A program made the translations under genes and the position numbers. From positions 13,853 through 77,852 of the forward strand of contig JBGTDA010000230.1 in assembly GCA_041748555.1 (NCBI GenBank): a stretch of 64,000 bases of DNA, written 5' to 3'. Positions 53,945-63,949 of the stretch are shown in pieces. This stretch comes from Rhodonellum sp041748555. GTDB taxonomy: Bacteria > Bacteroidota > Bacteroidia > Cytophagales > Cyclobacteriaceae. The stretch's first letter is position 1, and each line of letters opens with the position of its first letter. A model generated the notes under the pieces. The model was not told the DNA's origin. It saw nothing but the letters and a program-made list of their open reading frames with translations, and did not search any database.

Positions 53945-56900
53945 TTATTTCTTTTCGTGGTTTTTCAGGCTATCCAACCACTGTTTGGCCCTTCGGATAC
54001 TTTTTACTCCGCTGATTGTAAGTATTAAACGGTTTTTGTGCTCTTTTATTTTACAGTTTTTGGGTTGGGTGGCTATATACCGGAGTATTCTTCCAAAAAC
54101 CTCGGATTTGAAATAATTCTCCCTATTCGATGGAACAAAATAGCACTTCATGTTTTCATTTTTCACCACGAGTTTTTCAAAACCCAATTGCTCGGCAACC
54201 CAACGCAACCTAACAGTCTCAAACAAATCATTGACATTAGGAGGAATAGGACCAAACCGATCTTCTATGGAAACTAAATAAGGCTGCAATTCTTCCTCAT
54301 TTTTAATATTATCCAATTTGGAGTAAAGATTCAGTCGCTCAGAAATATTGCTCACATACGTTTCCGGTATCAATAGCTCCATATCAGTTTCAATAACACA
54401 ATCCTGAACCAAAACCTCGACTTTTTCTTTCAGGTCTTCTTCAAAAAGTGCAGCAAATTCATTTTCTTTTAATTCCTTAACCGCCTCATCCAGAATCTTG
54501 TGGTACATTTCATAGCCCAGGTCGGTAATGAATCCACTTTGCTCGGCACCGAGCAGATTGCCGGCTCCCCGGATATCCAGATCCCGCATGGCCACTTTAA
54601 ACCCATCACCCAAATCGGAAAATTCTTCCAACGTTTGAAGTCTTTTTCTTGCTTCGGTGGTCAATCCTGATGTCGGTGTGGTTAGTAGATAGCAGAAAGC
54701 TTTTTTATTACTCCGGCCTACCCGTCCCCGCATTTGATGTAAGTCACTCAAACCAAACATGTGCGCCCTGTTAATAATTATAGTGTTGGCATTGGGAATG
54801 TCCAGCCCGGATTCAATGATATTGGTTGAAACCAGCACATCATATTCTCCTTCGATGAACTTAACCATGATTTTCTCCAGTTTTTTGCCTTCCATCTGTC
54901 CATGAGCTCCTGCCACCCTTGAATCAGGGACCAGCCTCACAATTAGGTTGGCGATGGAATCTATTTCTGCCACTCTGTTGTGGACAAAAAACACCTGCCC
55001 TCCACGCCTCAGTTCATAAGCCACCGCATCCCTGATCACCTCCTCCTGAAAAGTATGAATTTCTGTAGTCACAGGTTGACGGTTGGGTGGGGGAGTCCCT
55101 ATGACCGAAAGATCCCGGGCTCCCATCAGAGAGAAGTGCAATGTTCTGGGAATCGGAGTTGCCGTGAGTGTCAGCACATCCACGTTCAACTTCATTTCTT
55201 TCAGCTGCTCTTTAACTTTTACACCAAATTTCTGTTCCTCGTCCACAACCAACAGCCCCAGGTTCTTGAATTTTATATCCTTGTTGACAATTCTATGGGT
55301 GCCGACAAGTATGTCAATTTCACCTGAATCGACTTGCTTGATGATTTCTTTTACTTCCTTGGCGGATCTAAAGCGATTGATGTATTCCACTTTTACCGGA
55401 AAAGATGCCAGTCTTTCTCTGAAGGTCTGATAATGCTGCATGGCCAAAATAGTGGTGGGTACCAAAATTGCCACCTGTTTGCGATCATTCACAGCCTTAA
55501 ATGCGGCCCTGATGGCCACTTCTGTTTTTCCAAAACCCACATCCCCGCACACAAGTCTGTCCATAGGGTGGGGTTTTTCCATATCTTCTTTAACATCAAA
55601 GGTAGCAGAGGCCTGATCCGGAGTGTCATCATAGATAAAGGAACTTTCCAACTCCACCTGAAGGACTGAATCCGGAGAAAACCGGAATCCGGGAGCGTTT
55701 TTTCTCTTCGCATAAAGCGATATCAGCTCTTTGGCAATATCTTTTACTTTGCTCTTGACTTTCTTCTTTTTGTTATCCCATTCCGGGGAACCCAACTTGG
55801 ACATTGCAGGGCTTGTACCTTCCTGGCCTGAATATTTGGAGATTTTGTGCAGCGAATGAATATTTACAAATAGAAGATCATCATCCCTGAAAATCAGGCG
55901 GACTGCTTCCTGAAGCTTTCCGTTAACATCTATTTTTTCGAGACCTGCAAATCTTCCGACTCCATAATCCACATGAACTACAAAATCTCCGGGATGAAGG
56001 GTTTTGAGCTCTTTCAGTGTAAGGGCTTTTGATTTATTGGTTTTGCTTTTGGTTTTATAGCGATGAAAACGTTCAAATATCTGATGATCGGTATAGCAGG
56101 CTATCTGAAGTGTCCTATCAATAAAACCTTCTCTCAATCCTATTAACATGGGCTGAACCTTAAGTGTTGGGTCAAGTTCATGAAAGATGTTTTCAAGCCG
56201 ATCGATTTGTTTTTCACTTTCCGAACAGATAATGTTCATCCAGCCGCTCTTTTCATTCTCCACCAGATTTTCCACCAGGAGGTCAAAGTTCTTGTTAAAA
56301 GATGGCTGAGGATGGGAATCAAAGGAAAAAACCCGGCAATTTTTAAAATAAAATTTATGTCCGAATTCTATCTTTGTAAATCCGCCAATGAATCCCTGAA
56401 AGCTTTCCGAATTATCAAATAGATCCTTGGGCTGAATTAATAGTTTTTCCTGATCTGCATTTTCTACTATTTTATGAAACTGCTGACCCGCTTTTTCAAA
56501 TGAATCATTCAGAACATCAAGCGTAAATTCATAATCCTTGAACCAGATGGTGGTGTTTTTAGGCAAAAATTCCAAAAATGATTGTCTTACTTCTTGAAGT
56601 AGCCTGGTCTGGATATTCGGAATTATACTTATTTTATCAATCGGCTCAATGGACAGCTGGGACTCGGGATCAAATGAACGGATGCTTTCTATTTCTCTTC
56701 CAAAAAGCTCCAGACGAAAAGGCAGTTCATTTGCATAGGAAAAAACATCAAGAATTCCTCCACGAATAGAAAACTGACCCGGCTCATATACGAAATCTGA
56801 TTTTTCAAAGTCATATGTCAACAGCAGTTCTGCGATAAACTCCATATCCACTTTTTCACCTACACTTGCAGTAAAGGTGTTTTCTTTAAGTGATCTTTTA

Positions 56901-57307
56901 TTGATTACCTTTTCGTACAAGGCCTCTGCATAGGTAATGATGATTTCATTTTTAGCTCCTTTTAGCAGGATTCTGTTCAGGATTTCAGCCCTCATCAAAA
57001 TATTGGCGTTTTCAACCTCGTCGTATTGATATGGACGTTTGTAGCTGGAGGGGAAAATCAGCACCTCCTTTTTTCCAATCAATTCCTGAAAATCACTGTT
57101 CAGATAAGCAGCTTCTTCTTTATCATGGGCTATGATCAGGTGATGCCCTCCCATATCCTTATATATGCTTGAAAACAATATAAGGTCGAGACTTCCTGAT
57201 ATCCCTTTGAACTGAAAGTTATCACCTTTACCTTGTTTTAAGGTCTGCGCAATTGTCTGCACAAAAGGATCTTGCTGATAAAGAGTTAATAATGCTTTTT
57301 TATTCAA
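53945..57307 (-). CDS. mfd: Transcription-repair coupling factor
   Basis: A 1120-residue translocase that removes stalled RNA polymerase and recruits nucleotide excision repair. The order is a UvrB-like N-terminal region, then an RNA polymerase interaction domain (about 440-530, LKELKTLHPGDFVVHVDYGVGRF). The helicase core has Walker A GDVGFGKTE and the DEEQ box in LLVVDEEQKFGV. The RG motif is MRGRVGRSNKKAFCY, and a TRCF C-terminal domain is last. The frame begins at TTG 57307, the only suitable start. Divergent from the oxidase subunit III-like gene. Confidence 0.95.
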   Translation of the reverse strand: MNKKALLTLYQQDPFVQTIAQTLKQGKGDNFQFKGISGSLDLILFSSIYKDMGGHHLIIAHDKEEAAYLNSDFQELIGKKEVLIFPSSYKRPYQYDEVENANILMRAEILNRILLKGAKNEIIITYAEALYEKVINKRSLKENTFTASVGEKVDMEFIAELLLTYDFEKSDFVYEPGQFSIRGGILDVFSYANELPFRLELFGREIESIRSFDPESQLSIEPIDKISIIPNIQTRLLQEVRQSFLEFLPKNTTIWFKDYEFTLDVLNDSFEKAGQQFHKIVENADQEKLLIQPKDLFDNSESFQGFIGGFTKIEFGHKFYFKNCRVFSFDSHPQPSFNKNFDLLVENLVENEKSGWMNIICSESEKQIDRLENIFHELDPTLKVQPMLIGLREGFIDRTLQIACYTDHQIFERFHRYKTKSKTNKSKALTLKELKTLHPGDFVVHVDYGVGRFAGLEKIDVNGKLQEAVRLIFRDDDLLFVNIHSLHKISKYSGQEGTSPAMSKLGSPEWDNKKKKVKSKVKDIAKELISLYAKRKNAPGFRFSPDSVLQVELESSFIYDDTPDQASATFDVKEDMEKPHPMDRLVCGDVGFGKTEVAIRAAFKAVNDRKQVAILVPTTILAMQHYQTFRERLASFPVKVEYINRFRSAKEVKEIIKQVDSGEIDILVGTHRIVNKDIKFKNLGLLVVDEEQKFGVKVKEQLKEMKLNVDVLTLTATPIPRTLHFSLMGARDLSVIGTPPPNRQPVTTEIHTFQEEVIRDAVAYELRRGGQVFFVHNRVAEIDSIANLIVRLVPDSRVAGAHGQMEGKKLEKIMVKFIEGEYDVLVSTNIIESGLDIPNANTIIINRAHMFGLSDLHQMRGRVGRSNKKAFCYLLTTPTSGLTTEARKRLQTLEEFSDLGDGFKVAMRDLDIRGAGNLLGAEQSGFITDLGYEMYHKILDEAVKELKENEFAALFEEDLKEKVEVLVQDCVIETDMELLIPETYVSNISERLNLYSKLDNIKNEEELQPYLVSIEDRFGPIPPNVNDLFETVRLRWVAEQLGFEKLVVKNENMKCYFVPSNRENYFKSEVFGRILRYIATQPKNCKIKEHKNRLILTISGVKSIRRAKQWLDSLKNHEKK

Positions 57308-57429
57308 AACTTGTTAAAATAGAATGATGAGATTCTGTCGCAAAGTTAGGAAAATCATTGTTATCCACCTTGGATAATAATCCACAAATTGAATTAATTA
57401 AGTCGAACCTAAAGGCTTCCAATGTGTTT

Positions 57430-58062
57430 ATGGTGATGGGCACTTTGAAAAATATGGACAAAGCTGAAGAAACATGGTTTCAAAAAGTAGAAAAATTGCA
57501 CCCTTATCAAACTTTGGTATATCTGGGAATGTTTGGGAGCGGAATGATTTTCCTTTTCTTGACAGTAGCTTTTATAGGTTCAGGTTTTGAAAATTTAAAA
57601 GGAATTTCATTTCAGATTCCCAAAGCTTTTATTGTCAGCACCTTTGTGATCATTTACAGCAGTTATTCAGCTTCTAAGTTGATGCAATCCTACCGTGATG
57701 AACAGCTTTCAAGATTAAAAGACAATCTTTTTCGGACTTTTTGTCTTGGATTGATCTTTACAGGACTTCAGCTGGTAGGCTGGAAAGAATTGTCCACCAT
57801 GGGTATTGATTTTGCAGGATTACCAAGTGGAAGTTTTTTGTATGTTCTTAGCGGGATCCATCTTTTTCATTTGGCGGGAGCTTTGATTTTTGCTTTGATC
57901 ATGATATACCAATATAGAAAAAAAGAAAAAGATGTAGTGCAGCACCTGATCGTGGTCACCAATCCATTTGAAAAAATGAGAATTCAGCTCTTTACCACAT
58001 ATTGGATTTTCATGGACTTGATTTGGGTTGTACTCTTCACTTTATTTTTGTTTGCATTTTAA
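57430..58062 (+). CDS. Cytochrome c oxidase subunit III-like protein
   Basis: A heme-copper oxidase subunit III-family protein with five membrane helices. Typical features are GMFGSGMIFLFLTVAF in helix 1 and GSFLYVLSGIHLFHLAGAL (about 160-178). The open frame begins at a TTG (57358). ATGs at 57430, 57436 and 57454 are better starts, since homologous N-termini begin close to KAEETWFQKVEKLHP; the first ATG is given here. It is an orphan: no catalytic subunit I or II gene is nearby. Confidence 0.8.
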   Translation: MVMGTLKNMDKAEETWFQKVEKLHPYQTLVYLGMFGSGMIFLFLTVAFIGSGFENLKGISFQIPKAFIVSTFVIIYSSYSASKLMQSYRDEQLSRLKDNLFRTFCLGLIFTGLQLVGWKELSTMGIDFAGLPSGSFLYVLSGIHLFHLAGALIFALIMIYQYRKKEKDVVQHLIVVTNPFEKMRIQLFTTYWIFMDLIWVVLFTLFLFAF

Positions 58063-58074
58063 TAAATTAAATTT

Positions 58075-58512
58075 ATGAAGATCGTCATACAAACCCAAGT
58101 GAGCCAACATTTCCTGAAAGTGAAAGACGGTTTCAACGAATCTCTTTTTAAAGAATTAAGCCCCTCATTCCCTCCTGTAAAACTTGCAAGATTTGATGGC
58201 TCTTCCAAAGGAGATATAGTAAGCCTGGAACTAAGCCTTTTCCTATTCAAACAAAAATGGACCAGTGAAATTATCGAGGACCAAACCAACAGTAACGAGT
58301 TTTTCTTTATTGATAAAGGTATTGAGCTTCCTTTTTTTTTAAAAACCTGGGTACATAAACACCGGATTATCAACAACGATAAAGGAAGTGTTATCCGGGA
58401 TGAAATAAATTATGAAGCTCCTTTTGCGATTTTGACCCTATTGCTTTATCCCGTTCTTTACCTTCAGTTCAGCAAGAGAAAACCGATTTACAAAAAAATA
58501 TTTAAGAACTGA
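58075..58512 (+). CDS. SRPBCC-fold protein of unknown function
   Basis: A 145-residue protein starting MKIVIQTQVSQHFLKVKDGF, with a START/SRPBCC-like layout. The segments PSFPPVKLARFDGSSKGDIV, FFFIDKGIELPFFLKTWVHKHRI and a final hydrophobic helix recur in Bacteroidota proteins of this type. The fold suggests binding of a hydrophobic ligand. It follows the oxidase subunit III-like gene by 12 bases, so they are probably co-transcribed. It ends one base from the fur stop on the other strand. Confidence 0.68.
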   Translation: MKIVIQTQVSQHFLKVKDGFNESLFKELSPSFPPVKLARFDGSSKGDIVSLELSLFLFKQKWTSEIIEDQTNSNEFFFIDKGIELPFFLKTWVHKHRIINNDKGSVIRDEINYEAPFAILTLLLYPVLYLQFSKRKPIYKKIFKN

Positions 58513-58986
58513 TTATAACAACATCTTTAGGTTCACACAATTCGGTATCTGACAATCCCCGTACAACACCAAGGAGTGACTGGTGATGGCCGATTGGAAT
58601 TCCAAACCCATGGCTTCTTTTATCAGATTGATTCTTTCGTCCGAAAACTCCCTGATTTTTCTACATTGGTTACACACATAATGATCATGATGCTTGTAAG
58701 TCAATGCTTGTTCATAGAGCGCCACTTTATCTTTAAACTGGTGTTTCACAGCCAAACCACATTCTACCAAAAGATCCAATGTGTTGTAAATAGTAGCCCT
58801 ACTGATCGTATATCCTTTATTTCTCATCAACAAAAACAATCCCTCCACATCGATATGTTCATCCTGGGGCAGTGCATATAATTGATCAATTACAGAAAAT
58901 CGTTCAGGAGTTTTTCTACTCCCTTGTCTGATCAAGAAGTTTTCAAATATTTTTTTTGCTTTTTCTACCAAGGATTTTTCTGCCAT
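58513..58986 (-). CDS. fur: Fur-family metal-responsive transcriptional regulator
   Basis: A 157-residue repressor-type protein. The winged-helix domain (about 20-90) contains ISRATIYNTLDLLVECGL, the recognition helix of the Fur family. The dimerisation domain has HHDHYVCNQCRKI, with metal-binding His and a CxxC zinc site, and a second CxxxxC at the C-terminus (CQIPNC). Whether it senses iron, peroxide (PerR) or zinc (Zur) is not decidable, so the symbol is used in the family sense. Confidence 0.85.
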   Translation of the reverse strand: MAEKSLVEKAKKIFENFLIRQGSRKTPERFSVIDQLYALPQDEHIDVEGLFLLMRNKGYTISRATIYNTLDLLVECGLAVKHQFKDKVALYEQALTYKHHDHYVCNQCRKIREFSDERINLIKEAMGLEFQSAITSHSLVLYGDCQIPNCVNLKMLL

Positions 58987-59224
58987 AATATTTGGGTTCT
59001 AAAAATTAAAGATGGAGTTTTTTTTAGAGTTATTCAACAAATAGCCCCGTCATTCTACGCTGAATAGTCTTATTTGCTATAATTCTAAATTAATATAACG
59101 ATAGAAGAATATTGGTATGGGGGGATCAGAATCCGTAGTCATGGTGAATTAATTTAAAAAAAAACAACATCTTTATTATTCTTCTTATATTATTCATCGT
59201 TAATCAAGGAGTGTAAGAGGTTGT

Positions 59225-60481
59225 ATGATTAAAATTTTCCTGTCCATTTTTATCTACTTATTCGTTCTGATCTCCTGTTCCGTGAATGCTCAGGTTCCGG
59301 GATTTTATATGAAAGAAGAAAGCCGGAAAACCGATCTGTATTTCTTGGGTTCAAACAACCTTATAATTATTCCTGTTTCCATCAATGGGAGCCTTCCCAT
59401 AAATTTTTTACTTGATACAGGGGTGAAAACCAATATCCTTTTCAGCAAAACCATTGGAGAAACACTAGGGATGACCTTTACCCGGAAACTTAACCTTGTT
59501 GGAGCGGATGGCACTACTGTCCTTACTGCATCGGTATCCCCGAATAACCAAATGGATTTGGGAAACCTTGAAGGTAAGTTCCAGACTATTCTGGTTTTGG
59601 AAGAGGATTTCTTTGAGCTTGAAAAAGTTATTGGAGTACCCGTATATGGTGTGATCGGTTATGAATTTTTTAAATATAACCCTGTTAAAATTGATTACGA
59701 TAAAAATAAAATTACCTTTTTTCAATCGGACGCACTTAAGTGGAGACCATTCGGCTATAGAAAAATCCCCATGAAGGTTGAAAACAGTAAACCCTATGTC
59801 AGCGGAATAGTAGAACAACTTACAGGTGATGAATTAGAAGCCAAACTGCTAATAGATACAGGGGCAAATCATGGATTACTCCTGAACCTGGAGACCTCCG
59901 ACAAAATAAAATTGCCCACAAAGTACATTGAAAGCGATTTGGGAAGATCCCTTGGAGGAGATTTGTTTGGATATATTGGAAGAGTCAGGTTACTCAATCT
60001 TGCCGGTATGAGATTTAAAAGTGTGATCACTTCTTATCCTGAAGAAACGGAATTCAGTTACGTGGTCAAGGAAACCGGCCGGCAAGGCAGTTTGGGTGCT
60101 GAAATCATGGGTAGGACAACAATGATTCTGGATTATAGACGGGAAAGACTGCTTATCAAAAAAGGCCATAATTTTTCCACTCCATTTGAACACAATATGA
60201 GTGGAATCACTCCTAAAATGTACCCCACAGATGAAAAGCGGTTTTATGTTTCGAAAGTCAGAGAAGAATCCCCGGCATATCTATCAGGTGTAAGAGATCA
60301 CGATGAAATCCTGTCAATCAATAAAATTCCCTTGGACTTTTGGGAGCTTTCGGATTTGATCCAACTTTTCCGCTCTGAAGAAGGCAGGGAAATAATTTTG
60401 AAGGTAAAAAGATATAAAAGTGCGGATCCCGAGAATTTTTCCCTTTTAACAGTACAATTTCAGTTAAAAAGACAAATTTGA
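59225..60481 (+). CDS. Exported double-retropepsin aspartic protease with PDZ domain
   Basis: A 418-residue exported protein (signal about 1-22, ending VNAQ). Two retropepsin-like domains each carry a catalytic motif: FLLDTGVKTN (about 62-71) and LLIDTGANHG (about 207-216). A PDZ domain occupies about 325-410 (ESPAYLSGVRDHDEILSINK). Family members have DTG motifs of the pepsin/retropepsin type, and both sites look intact. Its substrate is unknown. It is a single gene upstream of the large histidine kinase. Confidence 0.82.
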   Translation: MIKIFLSIFIYLFVLISCSVNAQVPGFYMKEESRKTDLYFLGSNNLIIIPVSINGSLPINFLLDTGVKTNILFSKTIGETLGMTFTRKLNLVGADGTTVLTASVSPNNQMDLGNLEGKFQTILVLEEDFFELEKVIGVPVYGVIGYEFFKYNPVKIDYDKNKITFFQSDALKWRPFGYRKIPMKVENSKPYVSGIVEQLTGDELEAKLLIDTGANHGLLLNLETSDKIKLPTKYIESDLGRSLGGDLFGYIGRVRLLNLAGMRFKSVITSYPEETEFSYVVKETGRQGSLGAEIMGRTTMILDYRRERLLIKKGHNFSTPFEHNMSGITPKMYPTDEKRFYVSKVREESPAYLSGVRDHDEILSINKIPLDFWELSDLIQLFRSEEGREIILKVKRYKSADPENFSLLTVQFQLKRQI

Positions 60482-60643
60482 AATTGACGACATTCCGACA
60501 TAACGGGTAGGATTTTCATTGTTGTCTATAAATAGCCGTTGATTGTCTATATTAGTGCTTAACTATTACAACATAAAACATCCTGAAATCCGGAATTATC
60601 TATTGTAAATGATACTGTTTTATTTGTTATAATTGTCCTATAT

Positions 60644-63600
60644 ATGCCTGAATGCCCAAATCCCAAGCTTCAAAACATTCTATTCACTGTAAAAAAAAAC
60701 AGTGATCAGAATTTTGAGTTGCTTTATGTCTCCTCCGAAATCCGACAAGTATTACAAGAAGGAGAAAAATTTTTTGAAGAATCTTTTTTTGAAAGAATAT
60801 TTCCAACATTACCCCAACCTGTTTTTGGTTATTTATTTGATATTTTAGGAAAAGGGGATAAAATAAAATGTCCTCTTATCCTGGATGAAAAAGTGTTTCA
60901 GTGGGTTCAAATAGAAGGATATGTCATTTCTCAGGAAGACAATTCATATCTTATAAATGTGCTGGTTTCTCCCTATCCACTTGGCCAGAATGTCAAATAT
61001 TCCTGGATAATAGAAAAATCCACCGAAAAAGTATTATCAGGAAAAAATAGTATTCAAGGCATCAAAAACAGTAAGGACTTGGTAGAATTTATTTCCAAAA
61101 GATTCAAGTTTTTGAATAAAGAATCCTTGTTCACATTTTTGAACAACCCGGAAGAGGGGGTTTTTACCATATTTCCAAAACATCTTTTGCTTTTAAAGGA
61201 ACAATTGCCGCATAACGTTATTTTAGTTCAATTAGAATTTTCTTTTACGGACAAAGTTGCCTCCCGTGAAACAAGCTATTTCAGTGAGGATTATTCAGGT
61301 AACCTGATTTACTATGATTATGATCCGGCTACTGATAAAATCAACTGGGCTGGGGGATTGCAAAAAATATTAGGTTATTCGGAACAATATTTTGATTCCA
61401 TATCAAAAGTAGAATGGGAAAGTCTGATTCATCCTGAAGACCGGCACATTTACCAGAAAGGTTTAGAACGATCTTCCATTATAACATACAAGATTCTTCA
61501 CAAGGAAGGCCATTATATTTTTGTCCAAGAAGAAAGAAAGTATTTCCAAGATGGAAATACCAAGAAAATATTGTTTTTGGGTGTAATCAAAGATGTATCA
61601 GAAATAAAGGTAATTGAAAAAGCCCTTTTGGAAAACCGATCTATGTTAGAACAACTGACGGGTGTGGTGCCGGGAATGGTTTACATGTGCAAAATCCTTT
61701 CTGATCTGACTCACCAATATATTTTTGTCAGTGAAGGTTCGTATCAGCTTACAGGTTTGACCCCTGAGGAAATACTCCGTGATGAAAAAGGTCTTGCTCG
61801 AAAAGTTCATCCTGATGATGTCGAAAAACTGAAGCAAGCTGAAGAGGATGCTTACCGTGAAGACACCAAATTTCAGTGTTATTTTAGAATAATCACCCCC
61901 GAAGGAAATACAAAGTGGTTGTATGGAGCGTCAAACCGCCTGAAACAATATGAGGAGGAATCCATCTGGACAGGATTTTTTATAGATGTCACCTATACCA
62001 AAGAAAAGGAACCGGAATCCCAAGTGAATGTGATCAAATACAAAGCGCTTTTTGAAGAAAATCCTTTACCCATTTTACAATTTGATCATAAGGGAGTAGT
62101 TATCGATGTCAATAATCGAATGGTCAAAGAAATCGGTGTAGGAGACCGGGAGATGTTTATCGGCCAAAAATTATTTGACCTGATAGGGGATCATCCAATA
62201 AAAACCGCACTCCTGAATTGTATTGAAAAAGGATATGGATATTATGAGGGACCTTATTCCAGCTACTTCAATAAAAATCTTTATCATTTACGCTTAACAG
62301 CAAAACCCATTGAAGACGGTAAAAGTTTTCAGGCAATCCTTGAAGATATCAGTGAACAGGAGTATGTTCATAATGTGCTATCGGAGTTAGCAGAATCCAC
62401 CTCAAAATTCAGCGGAAACAGGTTCTTTGAAGAAACCACCTCATTCCTTTCAAAAAAATTGGGAATGGATCATTGTTATATTGCAGAAGTAGACAGCAAA
62501 GGATCACACGCTATAATCAAATCATACAGCAAACACGGAAAGAAACAACCGACATATTCTTATGAATTGGCCGATTCTCCCTGTCTGGAAAGTTTGAAAT
62601 CAAATACTCCACTGTTTATTTATCAAAATGTGGCACAAAGGTTTGCTAATACCGGCGAAATTAACCGAGACAAAATTTCATCTTACATAGGAGTTCCGAT
62701 TTGTGATTTGGAACAAAACAAAATTGGATTACTTGTCCTGATGGACTCCAAACCTCTGATGACAGGCTCTGCACTGGGTTCTTTGTTTACTGTATTGGCA
62801 GATAGGATTGGAGCAGAAATGTCAAGAACATATTATGAAAATCAGCTGATTGCTTCGCAACAGTTATTCAGAAGCATAGCTGAAAATTTTCCAAAGGGAA
62901 CCATAGATGTTTTGGACCGAAAGCTTTTCTATGTTTATACAGAAGGAAAGGAATACAAATCATCGGGAATAGACCCTACCAAACTTATAGGAACTCCCCA
63001 TTTATCCAAATATGAAAGCTATGTTTCAAACGACGTGAGGGCATACTTAGATAAAGTATTGAATGGGGATTCGGTAATGTTTGAAGTGATAAACGGAGAC
63101 CAATATTATCTGAAAAGCGGGGTACCTTTGTACAATAATGCAGGAGAAATAGACCGCATTCTTCTGTTCACACAAAATATTACCGAAACCAAATTAGCCG
63201 AGGAGGAAAGGGAACAATTAATCCGGGATCTGAAAGCTCAGAACGAGGAACTTCAGCGTTTTGCATACATCATTTCACATAATCTCCGTGCTCCGATTGT
63301 CAACATTTCTTCCTTACTGGAGCTATACAACCCAGAAAATCCTGCAGACCCCGAAAACGAGGAAATAATGGACAACTTAAAAATGGCTACTGATATCCTT
63401 ACCGGAACTCTTCAGGACCTCATTGAGGTCGTTTCTATCAAGAAAAACCGTATCCCTAAAATAGAAAGCATTGACTTCAATTTGGTTTGTCATAATATCG
63501 AAAGAAGTCTTTTCAAGCAGATTCAGAAATCCGGAACCGTCATCCATAAAGACTTTACAAAAGCACCCAGGATCAATTATATCTATGCTCATCTGGAAAA

Positions 63601-63949
63601 TTTTCTAATTAATTTGACCACAAATGCCATCAAATACAAACATTTGGAAAGAAATCCGATCATACACATCACCACTTTTCCTGAAGGTGAATGTACGGTT
63701 ATAAAATTTCAGGACAACGGCTTGGGAATAGATATGGAGCGATATGGCGAGCGGCTTTTTGGACTTTATCAGAGATTTCATTCTCATGTAGACGGCAAAG
63801 GATTAGGTCTTTACCTTGTAAGAGAACAAATAAGGGCGCATCATGGAAACCTCAAGGTAAACAGCACCGTCAATGAAGGGACCACTTTTTACATTTATCT
63901 GAAAAATTTAAATTCTCTTTCCGAAACTCATTTAAGGGAAAATATGTAA
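60644..63949 (+). CDS. Large multi-PAS/GAF sensor histidine kinase
   Basis: A 1101-residue kinase with no clear membrane segment, so probably cytoplasmic. The domains in order are: a degenerate N-terminal PAS-like region (about 1-190), PAS domains at about 215-325, 335-455 and 470-580, a GAF domain (about 590-740), another PAS (about 750-860), and a HisKA with His879 in YIISHNLRAP. The ATPase domain follows, with N-box NLTTNAIKYK, G1 DNGLGID and G2 GKGLGLYLV. No receiver domain and no adjacent response regulator gene are seen. Some relatives sense light or redox, but no chromophore Cys was identified. Confidence 0.88.
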   Translation: MPECPNPKLQNILFTVKKNSDQNFELLYVSSEIRQVLQEGEKFFEESFFERIFPTLPQPVFGYLFDILGKGDKIKCPLILDEKVFQWVQIEGYVISQEDNSYLINVLVSPYPLGQNVKYSWIIEKSTEKVLSGKNSIQGIKNSKDLVEFISKRFKFLNKESLFTFLNNPEEGVFTIFPKHLLLLKEQLPHNVILVQLEFSFTDKVASRETSYFSEDYSGNLIYYDYDPATDKINWAGGLQKILGYSEQYFDSISKVEWESLIHPEDRHIYQKGLERSSIITYKILHKEGHYIFVQEERKYFQDGNTKKILFLGVIKDVSEIKVIEKALLENRSMLEQLTGVVPGMVYMCKILSDLTHQYIFVSEGSYQLTGLTPEEILRDEKGLARKVHPDDVEKLKQAEEDAYREDTKFQCYFRIITPEGNTKWLYGASNRLKQYEEESIWTGFFIDVTYTKEKEPESQVNVIKYKALFEENPLPILQFDHKGVVIDVNNRMVKEIGVGDREMFIGQKLFDLIGDHPIKTALLNCIEKGYGYYEGPYSSYFNKNLYHLRLTAKPIEDGKSFQAILEDISEQEYVHNVLSELAESTSKFSGNRFFEETTSFLSKKLGMDHCYIAEVDSKGSHAIIKSYSKHGKKQPTYSYELADSPCLESLKSNTPLFIYQNVAQRFANTGEINRDKISSYIGVPICDLEQNKIGLLVLMDSKPLMTGSALGSLFTVLADRIGAEMSRTYYENQLIASQQLFRSIAENFPKGTIDVLDRKLFYVYTEGKEYKSSGIDPTKLIGTPHLSKYESYVSNDVRAYLDKVLNGDSVMFEVINGDQYYLKSGVPLYNNAGEIDRILLFTQNITETKLAEEEREQLIRDLKAQNEELQRFAYIISHNLRAPIVNISSLLELYNPENPADPENEEIMDNLKMATDILTGTLQDLIEVVSIKKNRIPKIESIDFNLVCHNIERSLFKQIQKSGTVIHKDFTKAPRINYIYAHLENFLINLTTNAIKYKHLERNPIIHITTFPEGECTVIKFQDNGLGIDMERYGERLFGLYQRFHSHVDGKGLGLYLVREQIRAHHGNLKVNSTVNEGTTFYIYLKNLNSLSETHLRENM

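Noticed and set aside
57358..57429. Upstream part of the oxidase subunit III-like frame from TTG 57358
   Set aside because: The 24 residues have no family support and overlap a site with DnaA-like boxes; a downstream ATG is preferred.
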